Source: an uncultured Bacilli bacterium (GTDB lineage Bacteria > Bacillota_I > Bacilli_A > RFN20 > CAG-631). From it: a DNA stretch of 42,664 bases. Positions 1-8,250 of the stretch are shown in pieces (the first letter of the stretch is position 1; each line of letters opens with the position of its first letter). The position numbers and the translations under genes are program-made. Under the pieces are notes generated by a model. The model was not told where the DNA came from and searched no databases. It saw only the letters and a program-made list of their open reading frames with translations. The DNA is taken from the NCBI GenBank assembly GCA_947626825.1, contig CANQTM010000012.1, positions 1 through 42,664 of the forward strand, read 5' to 3'.

Positions 1-235
1 CCTTGTTCGCCTTGAGGTCCAGTAGCGCCTGTTGCTCCAGTAGGCCCTTGAATACCTTGTTCGCCTTGAGGTCCAGTAGCACCAGTAGCACCAGTAGCGC
101 CTGTTGCTCCAGTAGACCCTTGAATACCTTGTTCACCTTGAGGTCCAGTAGCACCAGTAGCACCAGTAGCGCCTGTTGGACCAGTTACTGCTTCACTTGT
201 ACCAGCAGGTCCAGTTGGTCCTGTAGGTCCAGTAG
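1..235. repeat. Tandem coding repeats of the collagen-like gene
   Basis: Imperfect direct repeats of roughly 55-75 bp built on the same blocks (encoding [13 protein letters not shown]) recur at about 1-55, 56-127 and 128-180, and shorter GAT-encoding 9-mers repeat inside each block. They are in frame and encode collagen triplets, so length change by slippage would keep the reading frame. Confidence 0.8.
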
Positions 236-398
236 CGCCTGTTGCTCCAGGTAAACCAGGATAACCCATAGGTCCCATAGGTCCAGTAGGTCCTGTTGGT
301 CCAACTAATGGTACATAATGTGAATTATTGAAGCATAAACATTCATTCCATGGACAAGAGATTGAGTTATTTGAGTTATAACAACATTGATTATTCAT
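1..398 (-). CDS. Collagen-like Gly-X-Y repeat surface protein, C-terminal part beyond the window
   Basis: The reading frame starts at the ATG at 398-396, behind a perfect Shine-Dalgarno (AGGAGGTG, 413-406), and runs off the left edge after 132 codons. Residues 1-32 are a Cys-rich head (Cys 5, 6, 15, 20, 22) ending in VPLVGPTG. From residue 33 to the edge it is Gly-X-Y triplets, mostly [12 protein letters not shown] and GIQ, with one four-residue break (EAVT) near 69-72. The many Thr in the Y position are like the glycosylated filaments of BclA-type exosporium proteins of Bacillus and Clostridioides, and the LVGPTGPTG entry resembles the BclA head-to-collagen junction. A spore-surface or cell-surface filament is inferred; no anchor or C-terminal trimerisation domain is visible. 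The divergent glycosyltransferase at 522 fits a modifying enzyme. Confidence 0.85.
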   Translation of the reverse strand, partial: MNNQCCYNSNNSISCPWNECLCFNNSHYVPLVGPTGPTGPMGPMGYPGLPGATGATGPTGPTGPAGTSEAVTGPTGATGATGATGPQGEQGIQGSTGATGATGATGATGPQGEQGIQGPTGATGATGPQGEQ

Positions 399-455
399 AT
401 GAATTCACCTCCTAATAACTACATTTTATCTTATGTTAAAAACTAAAATAATTTA

Positions 456-469
456 TAGGCATTTGCCTA
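456..469. promoter_or_regulatory. Inverted repeat TAGGCA-TT-TGCCTA between the divergent collagen and glycosyltransferase genes
   Basis: A perfect 6-bp inverted repeat with a 2-bp centre lies in the 123-bp gap between the two start codons. A possible minus-strand -10 (TATAAAT, about 458-452) touches it. The 9-mer TTTGCCTAA at its right side occurs again at 13595-13603, upstream of the response-regulator gene. It could be an operator; no regulator is assigned. Confidence 0.35.
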
Positions 470-521
470 AATCATGTTTATTTTCTATAGCATATTATAT
501 TTAAAAGGGGAAAATAAATTT

Positions 522-1583
522 ATGAAAACTATTAGTTTATGTATGATTGTTAAAAATGAAGAGAAAACTTTAGATAAATGTCTAAAGTCAATTAAAGATG
601 TAGTTGATGAAATTATTGTTGTTGATACTGGAAGTATTGATAAAACAAAAGAAATTGCACAAAAATATACAAATAAAATTTATGATTATAAATGGAATGA
701 TGATTTTGCAAGTGCAAGAAATTATAGTTTAGAAAAAGCAACTTGTGAATATATTATGTGGCTTGATGCAGATGATTATGTAAAAAAATCACAAATAAAA
801 AAAATTATCACTTTAAAAAATGAAACAAATAGATATGATATGTATTATTTTTTATATGATTTTGATAATAATTACCAGCCTTTTTATCGAGAAAGAATAT
901 TTGTTAATAATGCAAATTATCGTTTTCAAGGAAAAATTCATGAAGCAATAGTTCCATATGGGCAAATAAAATATGTTGATATAGTTATAAATCAACAAAA
1001 TTTAAAAAAAGGTTTAACTAATAGAAATTTAAATATTTTTGAAAAAATACCGAAAAATGAATTTACAATTAGAGATTATTATTACTATGCACGTGAATTG
1101 TATCGTCATAATAAAATATCTAAAGCAATTGATATGTTTAATAAATTTTTAAGTTTTAATGATGGTTATGTTGAAAATAAAATAGATAGTTTATTTTTAC
1201 TTGGAAATATTTATAAATCACAAAACAATTATAATAAGTCTTTAGAAATGTATTTAAAAACATTTATTTTTGATACGCCAAGAGCAAATGTTTTATGCGA
1301 ACTTGCAAATTTGTATCTAATTAATAATGATTTGAATAAGGCCATTTATTATTATAAGTTAGCACTTAAAATACCACAAAAAAGCAACAATGGTTTTATT
1401 CACAAAGATTATTTTCGTTATATTCCTGCCATTCAATTATGCATATGCTTTGATAAATTAAAAAATTATAAAGAATCTTTTAGATACAATGAGTTAGCTT
1501 ATAAATATAGAAAAAATAAAGAAATTTATGAAATAAATAAAAAATATTTATTAAAAAGAATGCTAGAAACATTGTCCGACTAA
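522..1583 (+). CDS. Family 2 glycosyltransferase with C-terminal TPR repeats (SunS/SgtA-like)
   Basis: I place the start at 522, not at the upstream in-frame codon at 474, because the AAAAGGGG ribosome site lies at 503-510 and the family begins here (MKTISLCMIVKNEE); this gives 353 residues. The GT-A fold shows the N-terminal strand and KNEE motif (1-14), VVDTGS (33-38), NDDFASARN (59-67) and the metal-binding DADD (82-85). From about residue 195 to 330 the protein is helical with TPR-like repeats (for example YKSQNNYNKSLEMYLK). This family transfers sugar from nucleotide sugars to proteins, for instance SunS on sublancin and SgtA on C. difficile BclA proteins. Its position head-to-head with the Thr-rich collagen-like gene suggests that protein is its acceptor. 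Family call firm, acceptor inferred. Confidence 0.85.
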   Translation: MKTISLCMIVKNEEKTLDKCLKSIKDVVDEIIVVDTGSIDKTKEIAQKYTNKIYDYKWNDDFASARNYSLEKATCEYIMWLDADDYVKKSQIKKIITLKNETNRYDMYYFLYDFDNNYQPFYRERIFVNNANYRFQGKIHEAIVPYGQIKYVDIVINQQNLKKGLTNRNLNIFEKIPKNEFTIRDYYYYARELYRHNKISKAIDMFNKFLSFNDGYVENKIDSLFLLGNIYKSQNNYNKSLEMYLKTFIFDTPRANVLCELANLYLINNDLNKAIYYYKLALKIPQKSNNGFIHKDYFRYIPAIQLCICFDKLKNYKESFRYNELAYKYRKNKEIYEINKKYLLKRMLETLSD

Positions 1584-1629
1584 AAATATTTATTCACAAA
1601 AAAAACTATTTTTTATTATACTTTTAATG

Positions 1630-1635
1630 TATAAT
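1630..1635 (+). promoter_or_regulatory. Putative -10 of the ezrA-desulfurase-thiI operon
   Basis: A perfect TATAAT lies 29 bp before the ezrA ATG, with a weak -35 (TATTTT at 1607-1612). The ribosome site AAGGGATG follows at about 1649-1656. Confidence 0.5.
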
Positions 1636-1664
1636 AAAGACAAATAGTAAGGGATGTGTGAAAA

Positions 1665-3404
1665 ATGATTTCTTTAAGCTTGAATAATAGTCAAATAATA
1701 ATTATGGTTAGTGTAATAGTAGCCATTATATTTTTATTAGTTATCATCTTTTTGATTTTATTTTTTCATAGAAATAACAAAAATAAAATATTAACAAAAA
1801 TTGATAATATGCTAAATAGTGTAAAAGATTTAAATAAAGAACAAATCAATTCTTATTTGACAAGATTAAAAAATATTTCAAGTAAAAATGAAAGTTATGT
1901 TGAGATTTATAATCAAATTAATGCTGCTTATATTCATTTAACAGAAACTGAATTTGAAAAATTAACTTTAAGGGAAAATGGCTTAAAAGATCGCATTAAT
2001 AATGAAAAGAAAATTAAAAAGAAATTGTTTGAGCAAATTAAAAGTTTTGAAAAAGCTATAAATGTTTATAAAAAAGAGATTAAAGGAATCCAAACTGATT
2101 TAGAAAATTATTTTAAAGATGGTGATGAATTAAGAGTACAATCAACAGATCTTTCAAATAAATTCATGCATGTTAAACAAGATATGGCAAAATATGACCA
2201 ATCTTTAAATATTTGTAAAAACGAATTAAAAAGTTATATTACAGATATTTCAATGCTTTTTGATCAATTAGAAGATAATATTTCTTCGGCTTATTATAGT
2301 GAAGCACATAATAAAGTAAAAGAAATAGATGCTTATTTAGCTAATATTTATGATCGTGTTGAACTTATTGCACAATATTGTAAATTAGTAGAAGAAATTA
2401 TACCTCAAGAATTACAAGAATTAAAAAATAAAAATGATGATTTAGCTGCTAAAGGTTATGTAGTTTCTTATGCTAAAGTTGATGAATTTATATCTAATAC
2501 TAATGAAGTTTTAGAAAGTTGTAAAACTGAATTTAAACTTTTGCGTTTTGGTGATTTTGAAGATGTTTATAATGAAATACAAAATAAACTAGCTGATGTC
2601 AATGCTCATCTTGATAGTGAAGTTGCTGCCAAAGATAATTTAGATATTCAATATAAAATTGTTTCTGAAAAGACTAAAAATGCTGAAGCAGCGGCTTTAA
2701 AGATAAATCGAGATTATAAAATAATGGTGGAATATTATGTTTTACCTCAAGATGTAATTGATCAATTTCAAGAATTTTCTAAAGATGCAGTTAAATTAAG
2801 TGATTTATCACGGGAATATCAAAGTTACCAATTCGCTAATACTAAAATTCAAGCCTCATTTATGCTAAGAAAAGTTCAAGCAATGGATGAACTTGCAAAT
2901 AAAAATTTGGATAATATAAATTATTTTACAAATTATTTTAATGGTCTTAAATCATATGTAGATGATACATTTAATCAATCACGTGATTTGTGTATTGAAC
3001 TTACTAAAATTGTAGGTCAACTTCGTTTAAATAAATGCAAAGATGTTTATTTAAGATATATAGATAATATTAATGAAAAAATAAATGATTTTAAAAAAGT
3101 AAAACAAATTTTAACAACAAAACCTATTCAATTAAATTATTTATATACTAATTTTTCCAAATTAGTTTCTAGTACAAATGATTTAATGGTTGCTATTAAC
3201 AATGATTTTGACAATCGTCAATTATTAAAAAAATCAATTATTTTTGCCAATCCACTACGTTATAAAATTAATGAAGTTGATGCTTTATTAAATGAAATAG
3301 AAATATTGTTTAAAAATGGTGAATATAAGTTAGGCCAAGAAAAAGTTAATTATATTTTAAATAATTACCACCCAAGTGCCTTTTCATCTTTAAAGGATAA
3401 TTAA
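1665..3404 (+). CDS. ezrA: Septation ring formation regulator EzrA
   Basis: The 579-residue protein has one N-terminal membrane helix (about 11-34, rich in Ile, Val, Leu and Phe), a short basic stretch, and a long cytosolic part made almost wholly of spectrin-like coiled coil. Length and architecture match EzrA (about 560-570 residues), which binds FtsZ at the membrane and restrains Z-ring assembly. The assignment is supported by synteny: in Bacillus ezrA also sits near the desulfurase nifZ and thiI. Only 2 bp separate it from the next gene, so cotranscription is likely. The start ATG at 1665 has a ribosome site and an upstream TATAAT. Confidence 0.85.
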   Translation: MISLSLNNSQIIIMVSVIVAIIFLLVIIFLILFFHRNNKNKILTKIDNMLNSVKDLNKEQINSYLTRLKNISSKNESYVEIYNQINAAYIHLTETEFEKLTLRENGLKDRINNEKKIKKKLFEQIKSFEKAINVYKKEIKGIQTDLENYFKDGDELRVQSTDLSNKFMHVKQDMAKYDQSLNICKNELKSYITDISMLFDQLEDNISSAYYSEAHNKVKEIDAYLANIYDRVELIAQYCKLVEEIIPQELQELKNKNDDLAAKGYVVSYAKVDEFISNTNEVLESCKTEFKLLRFGDFEDVYNEIQNKLADVNAHLDSEVAAKDNLDIQYKIVSEKTKNAEAAALKINRDYKIMVEYYVLPQDVIDQFQEFSKDAVKLSDLSREYQSYQFANTKIQASFMLRKVQAMDELANKNLDNINYFTNYFNGLKSYVDDTFNQSRDLCIELTKIVGQLRLNKCKDVYLRYIDNINEKINDFKKVKQILTTKPIQLNYLYTNFSKLVSSTNDLMVAINNDFDNRQLLKKSIIFANPLRYKINEVDALLNEIEILFKNGEYKLGQEKVNYILNNYHPSAFSSLKDN

Positions 3405-3406
3405 TT

Positions 3407-4549
3407 ATGGAATTATATTTAGATAACGCCTCAACAAGTAAAATTGATGATGATGTATTAAAAGAATATATAAATTTATTATCAAAACAATATGCATCTA
3501 CTGGATCATTACATTCACTTGGAGTTGAAAGTTTAATAGAAGAAAATAAATCAAAAGAAAAAATTGCTAATCTTTTAAAAGTTAAACCAAGTGAAATTTT
3601 GTTTGATAGTGGTGCTACAGAAGGTAATAATTTTGCAATTAAAGGCGTTGCTTTAAACTATAAAAATCGTGGTCATACTATTATTACATCTAAAGTTGAA
3701 CATCCTTCAGTAATGCAATGTTTTCAACAACTTGAAAAAGATTTTAATTTTAAGTGTTTATATGTTGATGTTGATGAAGATGGAATTATTGATTTAAAAC
3801 AACTTGAAAATTATTTAAATAATGATGTTATTTTAGTTTCAATTATGGCAGTTAACCATGAAGTTGGTGCTATTATGCCATTAAAACAAATAAGTCAATT
3901 AGTAAGAAAATATCCTAAAATTATTTTTCATAGTGATATCACACAAGCAATTGGAAAAATCAAAATTGATTTATCTTTAGTTGATATTGCCACAATGTCA
4001 GCTCATAAAATTCATGGAATAAAGGGTTCAGGGTTTATATATAAAAAAGAAAAAGTTAATTTGTATCCTTTAATTTCAGGTCATCCAGCAAATAATGCTT
4101 TAAGAGCTGGGACAAGTAATTTCCCTAGTAATATTGTTTTAAGTTTGGCTTTAGAAAAGTCGCTTATTGCCTTAAATAAAAATTTTGATAACTTATGTTT
4201 ATGCCAACAGAAAATAATTAATTTGTTAAAGGAAATTAATGGTGTTGTAGTTAATACAAATCCTAATAGATCAATACCTTCTATAATAAATTTTTCTTTA
4301 ATTGGATATAATCCTGAAGTTGTAATTAGAGATTTATCAACAAAAGGAATTTATGTTTCTTCAAAATCAGCTTGTTCTGTAGCAATTGAAAAACAAGCTT
4401 CAACAACATTAATGGCCATGAATAAAAACATGGCAATTGCCAATAGTTCAATTAGAATTAGTTTTGATGTACCATTAAATGATGAAGAAATCACATTTTT
4501 AATTTCATCATTAAAGGAAACAATGAAAAATATAAAAAAATATAATTAA
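3407..4549 (+). CDS. Cysteine desulfurase (NifS/IscS family), sulfur donor for ThiI
   Basis: A 380-residue class V aminotransferase-fold enzyme. Visible landmarks: LDNASTSK at the N terminus, the SGATEGNN cofactor loop (about 68-75), the Asp of HSDITQAIG, the PLP-binding Lys 201 in SAHKIHGIKGSG, the RAGTSN motif, and the catalytic Cys 323 in SKSACSV. It removes sulfur from L-cysteine as an enzyme persulfide. It lies between ezrA and thiI, as NifZ does in Bacillus, so its main job is probably sulfur delivery for tRNA 4-thiouridine, possibly also thiazole. It starts 2 bp after ezrA and ends 15 bp before thiI. Confidence 0.93.
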   Translation: MELYLDNASTSKIDDDVLKEYINLLSKQYASTGSLHSLGVESLIEENKSKEKIANLLKVKPSEILFDSGATEGNNFAIKGVALNYKNRGHTIITSKVEHPSVMQCFQQLEKDFNFKCLYVDVDEDGIIDLKQLENYLNNDVILVSIMAVNHEVGAIMPLKQISQLVRKYPKIIFHSDITQAIGKIKIDLSLVDIATMSAHKIHGIKGSGFIYKKEKVNLYPLISGHPANNALRAGTSNFPSNIVLSLALEKSLIALNKNFDNLCLCQQKIINLLKEINGVVVNTNPNRSIPSIINFSLIGYNPEVVIRDLSTKGIYVSSKSACSVAIEKQASTTLMAMNKNMAIANSSIRISFDVPLNDEEITFLISSLKETMKNIKKYN

Positions 4550-4564
4550 AATAAGGATTAGTTT

Positions 4565-5746
4565 ATGAAATATGATGCAATAATGATTCGTTATGGCGAA
4601 TTGACATTAAAAGGTAAAAATAGAAATAGTTTTATTGATACATTAGCTAATAATGTTTATCAATCATTTTTAGATTACCATGATTTACAATTTTCTAAGC
4701 AACATGACCGTTTTTATATTTATTTAAAAGATAGTTATGATATTGACGATATCGTTAATCGTTTAATGCAAATACCAGGTATCTTTAACTTTTCGTTGGT
4801 TAAAAAAATTGAAAAAAACATTGATGAAATATCCAATGTTTCTTTAGAAATTATAAAAGAAATAATTAAAGATAATATTAATATCAAAACTTTTAAAATA
4901 AAAACTTCAAGAAGCGATAAAAACTTTCCTTTAGTTAGTGATGAAATTAATCGTCAAGTTGCCACAATAATTTTAAAAAATACTTCTTTGAATGTTGATG
5001 TTCATAATCCTAATTTATTATTAAAAATTGAAGTGCGTTATGATGCTGCTTATATAATAGGACAAACCTTTGAAGGTTTAAAAGGTTTGCCTCTTGGTAG
5101 TTTAGGAAAAGGATTATTAATGATTTCAGGAGGAATTGATTCTCCTGTTGCTGGATATTTAATGATGAAACGTGGTGTTAAGATTGCAGCAATACATTTT
5201 TCAAGTCCACCATATACTTCTGAAATGGCTGTTGGCAAAGTTAAAACATTATTAAAAAAATTAGCCAAAGTACAAGGACAAATAAAATTTATCAATATTC
5301 CATTTACGAAATTGCAAGAAAAAATTTATGAAATTGCCAAAGATCGTTATGCAATCACAATTATGAGAAGAATGATGTATCGCATAGCTGATATTGTTGC
5401 TAAAAAAGAAAATTGTCAATGTATTATTAATGGTGAATCGATTGGTCAAGTAGCTTCGCAAACTTTAATAAGTATGGATGTCATTAATAATGTTACTAAT
5501 AATGTTATTATTAGACCACTTGCAATTTTTGATAAATTGGATATTATTAAAATTGCTAAAAATATTGATACTTATGAAACATCAATATTACCATATGAAG
5601 ATTGTTGTACAATTTTTGATCCAAAAAATCCAACAACTAAGCCTAAACTTAGTGATTGTGAATATTATGAAAATAAATTTGATTGGCAAGAAATGATAAA
5701 CGAAGCAATTTCAAATGCCAACATTGAAATAATTGGTGTAATTTAA
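4565..5746 (+). CDS. thiI: tRNA 4-thiouridine synthase ThiI
   Basis: The 393-residue protein has the ThiI layout: an N-terminal ferredoxin-like and THUMP region (about 1-165) and a PP-loop adenylation domain with SGGIDSP at about 188-194. It adenylates U8 of tRNA and inserts sulfur from the neighbouring desulfurase. There is no C-terminal rhodanese domain, as usual for Firmicutes ThiI. The DCCTIFDPKNPTTKP segment near the end is the conserved Firmicutes C-terminal motif. The stop overlaps the convergent lipoprotein gene by 4 bp, and a terminator follows inside that gene. Confidence 0.95.
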   Translation: MKYDAIMIRYGELTLKGKNRNSFIDTLANNVYQSFLDYHDLQFSKQHDRFYIYLKDSYDIDDIVNRLMQIPGIFNFSLVKKIEKNIDEISNVSLEIIKEIIKDNINIKTFKIKTSRSDKNFPLVSDEINRQVATIILKNTSLNVDVHNPNLLLKIEVRYDAAYIIGQTFEGLKGLPLGSLGKGLLMISGGIDSPVAGYLMMKRGVKIAAIHFSSPPYTSEMAVGKVKTLLKKLAKVQGQIKFINIPFTKLQEKIYEIAKDRYAITIMRRMMYRIADIVAKKENCQCIINGESIGQVASQTLISMDVINNVTNNVIIRPLAIFDKLDIIKIAKNIDTYETSILPYEDCCTIFDPKNPTTKPKLSDCEYYENKFDWQEMINEAISNANIEIIGVI

Positions 5747-7116
5747 TATGTAGGCCAAGTTCTTCTTTTGATTAACTTGGCATTTTTTGTATCTTGATTA
5801 TAATAATCCTTTTTGGCCTTACCACTACAAATTGTGTCATGACCATCGTCATCTACTACATATATTTCTTCATTAAACCAATCGCTATCTTTTAATTTTA
5901 TGGTATTATTTGTAGCAGATATTCCAACATTTTGACCATTACTACTAATAGTGATTGTACCATTTAATGGTTTGAAAACTTGTTTGTCTTGTTTGATTGA
6001 TTCTTGATAATCAAGATATGATGTAACATAAACTTTATCAGTATATTTAGCAATTCTATCAATAAATTCTTGTGTAGGAAATACATTAGCATTATCATTT
6101 GTATATTCAGATGAACCAGCACAACAACATACACAACAAATATCAGGAGTTATTAAACTTAGTAAACAATCATTAGATGATGTTTTAGAACCATGATGAC
6201 CTGCTTTAAATAAATCAACATGTGGAAGTGTCCTTTCTTTTGTTGAACCATCATAATATTTGGCCATTTCTTTTTCACCATCTTCTTCTAAATCACCAGT
6301 TAAAAGGAAATGTTTATCATTATAATTAAACATTGTACATACAGAATGATTATTTTCATCATTTGATTTTTCAAAATAATATTTATTATAAAGTATATCC
6401 ATTGTTATATTAAGATTTTGGTCAAGAACATAACTATTACTTGCACCATTTTCTTTGTTAAAACATTCTTTAGCAGTGTAATGTTTACTGCCTTTACTTA
6501 TTGCATAATTTCTAGCATTGATATAATTTAAATATTCACCAGTTGGGTTTTCAATATTTTTTGTTGTAAAAGAAAAATCAATAATAGTGCCAATATCATA
6601 ATAATACATAATTCCAGTACGTTCTATGCTATTACCTTTAAAATCTGTAAAATCTTTTTTATTTCCAAACATTCCTGTATAGTGATCACTATGTGAATGA
6701 GTAGTAATAACATATTCAAGTTTACCATCTTCACAATAATTATTAATATATGAAATTAAAGTTTCACTGGATGCTGCAGTTGCTCCTGCATCAATTAAAA
6801 TATCAGTTTGTCCTGCTTTTATGTATGTTGCATCTCCTGTATTATAAACACCAAGTTCCATAAAGTGAAATTGTAATTCATCATATATTTTTATATCACT
6901 ATCTACATTTGAAGATTCACTATTTGTATTTGAACTTGATTGTGTATTTGAACTTGATTGTGTATTTGAACTTGATTGAATACTATTTGTTGATGTAGAT
7001 ACAGAATTATTCAAATTTGCACTTGCAGAAAACATAAAAAAATCTTCAAATGAACAATTTGTTAAAGTAGTTGCACAAATTATAAAATATAAAATTGACC
7101 ATATTTTTCTTTTCAT
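5743..7116 (-). CDS. Exported ComEC/Rec2-type metallo-beta-lactamase-fold protein, putative lipoprotein
   Basis: A 457-residue protein. Residues 1-21 look like a lipoprotein signal (MKRK, hydrophobic core, Cys 21), though the -1 residue is Asn (LTNC), which is not a classical lipobox. Residues 30-70 are a Ser/Asn/Thr linker with a repeated QSSSNT block. The catalytic domain begins near 80: the metal motif HSHSDH is at 140-145, the LLTGDLEEDGE Asp motif is near 275, and GHHGSKTSS supplies a later His. This matches the MBL domain of ComEC and of standalone competence-hydrolase-like proteins. An outer-surface phosphoesterase or nuclease is likely; the substrate is unknown. About 60 C-terminal residues beyond the fold are unassigned. 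It lies 10 bp after ychF and overlaps thiI by 4 bp. Confidence 0.8.
   Translation of the reverse strand: MKRKIWSILYFIICATTLTNCSFEDFFMFSASANLNNSVSTSTNSIQSSSNTQSSSNTQSSSNTNSESSNVDSDIKIYDELQFHFMELGVYNTGDATYIKAGQTDILIDAGATAASSETLISYINNYCEDGKLEYVITTHSHSDHYTGMFGNKKDFTDFKGNSIERTGIMYYYDIGTIIDFSFTTKNIENPTGEYLNYINARNYAISKGSKHYTAKECFNKENGASNSYVLDQNLNITMDILYNKYYFEKSNDENNHSVCTMFNYNDKHFLLTGDLEEDGEKEMAKYYDGSTKERTLPHVDLFKAGHHGSKTSSNDCLLSLITPDICCVCCCAGSSEYTNDNANVFPTQEFIDRIAKYTDKVYVTSYLDYQESIKQDKQVFKPLNGTITISSNGQNVGISATNNTIKLKDSDWFNEEIYVVDDDGHDTICSGKAKKDYYNQDTKNAKLIKRRTWPTY
5754..5788 (+). terminator. Rho-independent terminator of the thiI operon, inside the 3' end of the convergent gene
   Basis: GCCAAGTT (5754-5761) pairs with AACTTGGC (5774-5781), an 8-bp stem with a 12-nt loop, followed by ATTTTTT. 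It begins 8 bp after the thiI stop and lies wholly in the coding end of the minus-strand MBL gene, so the same bases serve both. Confidence 0.8.
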
Positions 7117-7126
7117 AATGTTCTAC

Positions 7127-8233
7127 CTAACGATTAAATCTAAAAAAGGCAATATCGCCATCTTGCATTACATAATCTTTTCCTTCAATGCGATATTTAC
7201 CATTATCTTTAATAGCTTGTTCACTACCATATTTTACTAAATCATCATATGAATATATTTCTGCTTTTATAAAACCTTTTTCAAAATCAGAATGAATAAT
7301 TCCTGCACATTGAGGTGCTTTAGAACCATTTTTAAAAGTCCATGCACGGCATTCATCATGGCCACATGTTAAAAATGTTTTTAAATTTAATATTTCATAA
7401 GCAATTTTAATTAAATTATTTAAACCTGAATCTTTAAGTCCTAATTCATCCATAAATAATTTTTTTTCATCGTCATCAGTAATTTCTAGTAAATCTGCTT
7501 CAACTTTAGCACAAATTGGTACTATTTTGGCATTTTCTTTATTTGCATATTCTTTTAAAGCCATATATTGTTCATTGTCATTAAAGTTTTTAATATCATC
7601 TTCGCCCATATTGGCCACATAAATCATCGGTTTATATGTCAATAGATTGAAATTTTTAATTATTTTTGTTTGTTGTTCATTTAATTGTAATGTTCTAATT
7701 GCTTTACCATTTAAAAGAGTTTCTTTTAAAAGTAAAAGACATTCATATTCAAAAACAGTGTCTGGCTCTTTAGTTGTTTTAGCTTTTTTTTCTATTTTGG
7801 AAATTCTATTTTCAACTGTTTCTAAATCAGCAAATATCAATTCAAGATTTATAGTTTCTGAATCTCTAATGGCATCAATAGAACCATCGACATGCAAAAT
7901 ATCATTATTTTTAAAACATCTGACAACATGACAAATGGCATCAGTTTCTCTAATATTAGCTAAAAATTGATTTCCAAGGCCTTCACCTTTGCTAGCGCCT
8001 TTAACTAAACCAGCAATATCAGTAAATTCTATTGTGGCAGCAATTCGTCTTAAAGGTTTAAAAATATTACACAAAAAATCAAGTCTTTTATCTGGCACTT
8101 CAACAATAGCAGTGTTTGGATTTATTGTGGCAAAGGGATAATTTGCAACTTCAGCATTTGAATGAGTTATTGCATTAAATAAAGTTGATTTGCCAACATT
8201 TGGCATCCCAACAATTCCAACAGTTAATGACAT
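7127..8233 (-). CDS. ychF: Redox-regulated ATPase/GTPase YchF (OLA1 family)
   Basis: The 368-residue length is close to the family norm of about 365. The G domain has the P-loop GMPNVGKST (about 9-17), the switch segment NYPFATINPN, and DIAGLVKGASKGEGLGNQF. It is followed by a coiled-coil insertion, a base-recognition loop diverged from NKxD (VANMGEDD), and a C-terminal TGS-like domain ending in MQDGDIAFFRFN. YchF binds ribosomes and hydrolyses ATP. The start has a good ribosome site (AAAGGAAGG), only 17 bp after the upstream galM stop. Confidence 0.95.
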   Translation of the reverse strand: MSLTVGIVGMPNVGKSTLFNAITHSNAEVANYPFATINPNTAIVEVPDKRLDFLCNIFKPLRRIAATIEFTDIAGLVKGASKGEGLGNQFLANIRETDAICHVVRCFKNNDILHVDGSIDAIRDSETINLELIFADLETVENRISKIEKKAKTTKEPDTVFEYECLLLLKETLLNGKAIRTLQLNEQQTKIIKNFNLLTYKPMIYVANMGEDDIKNFNDNEQYMALKEYANKENAKIVPICAKVEADLLEITDDDEKKLFMDELGLKDSGLNNLIKIAYEILNLKTFLTCGHDECRAWTFKNGSKAPQCAGIIHSDFEKGFIKAEIYSYDDLVKYGSEQAIKDNGKYRIEGKDYVMQDGDIAFFRFNR

Positions 8234-8250
8234 TTAATAATTCCTTCCTT

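Noticed and set aside
1-180. Direct repeats resembling a CRISPR array
   Set aside because: The repeats are in frame and encode Gly-X-Y collagen triplets on the minus strand; no unique spacers of constant size exist.
3-254. Plus-strand Ser/Arg-rich open frame
   Set aside because: It is antisense to the collagen-like gene and arises from the repeat codons; no ribosome site.
5050-5461. Two minus-strand open frames inside thiI
   Set aside because: Antisense shadows of the thiI PP-loop and C-terminal regions, without ribosome sites.
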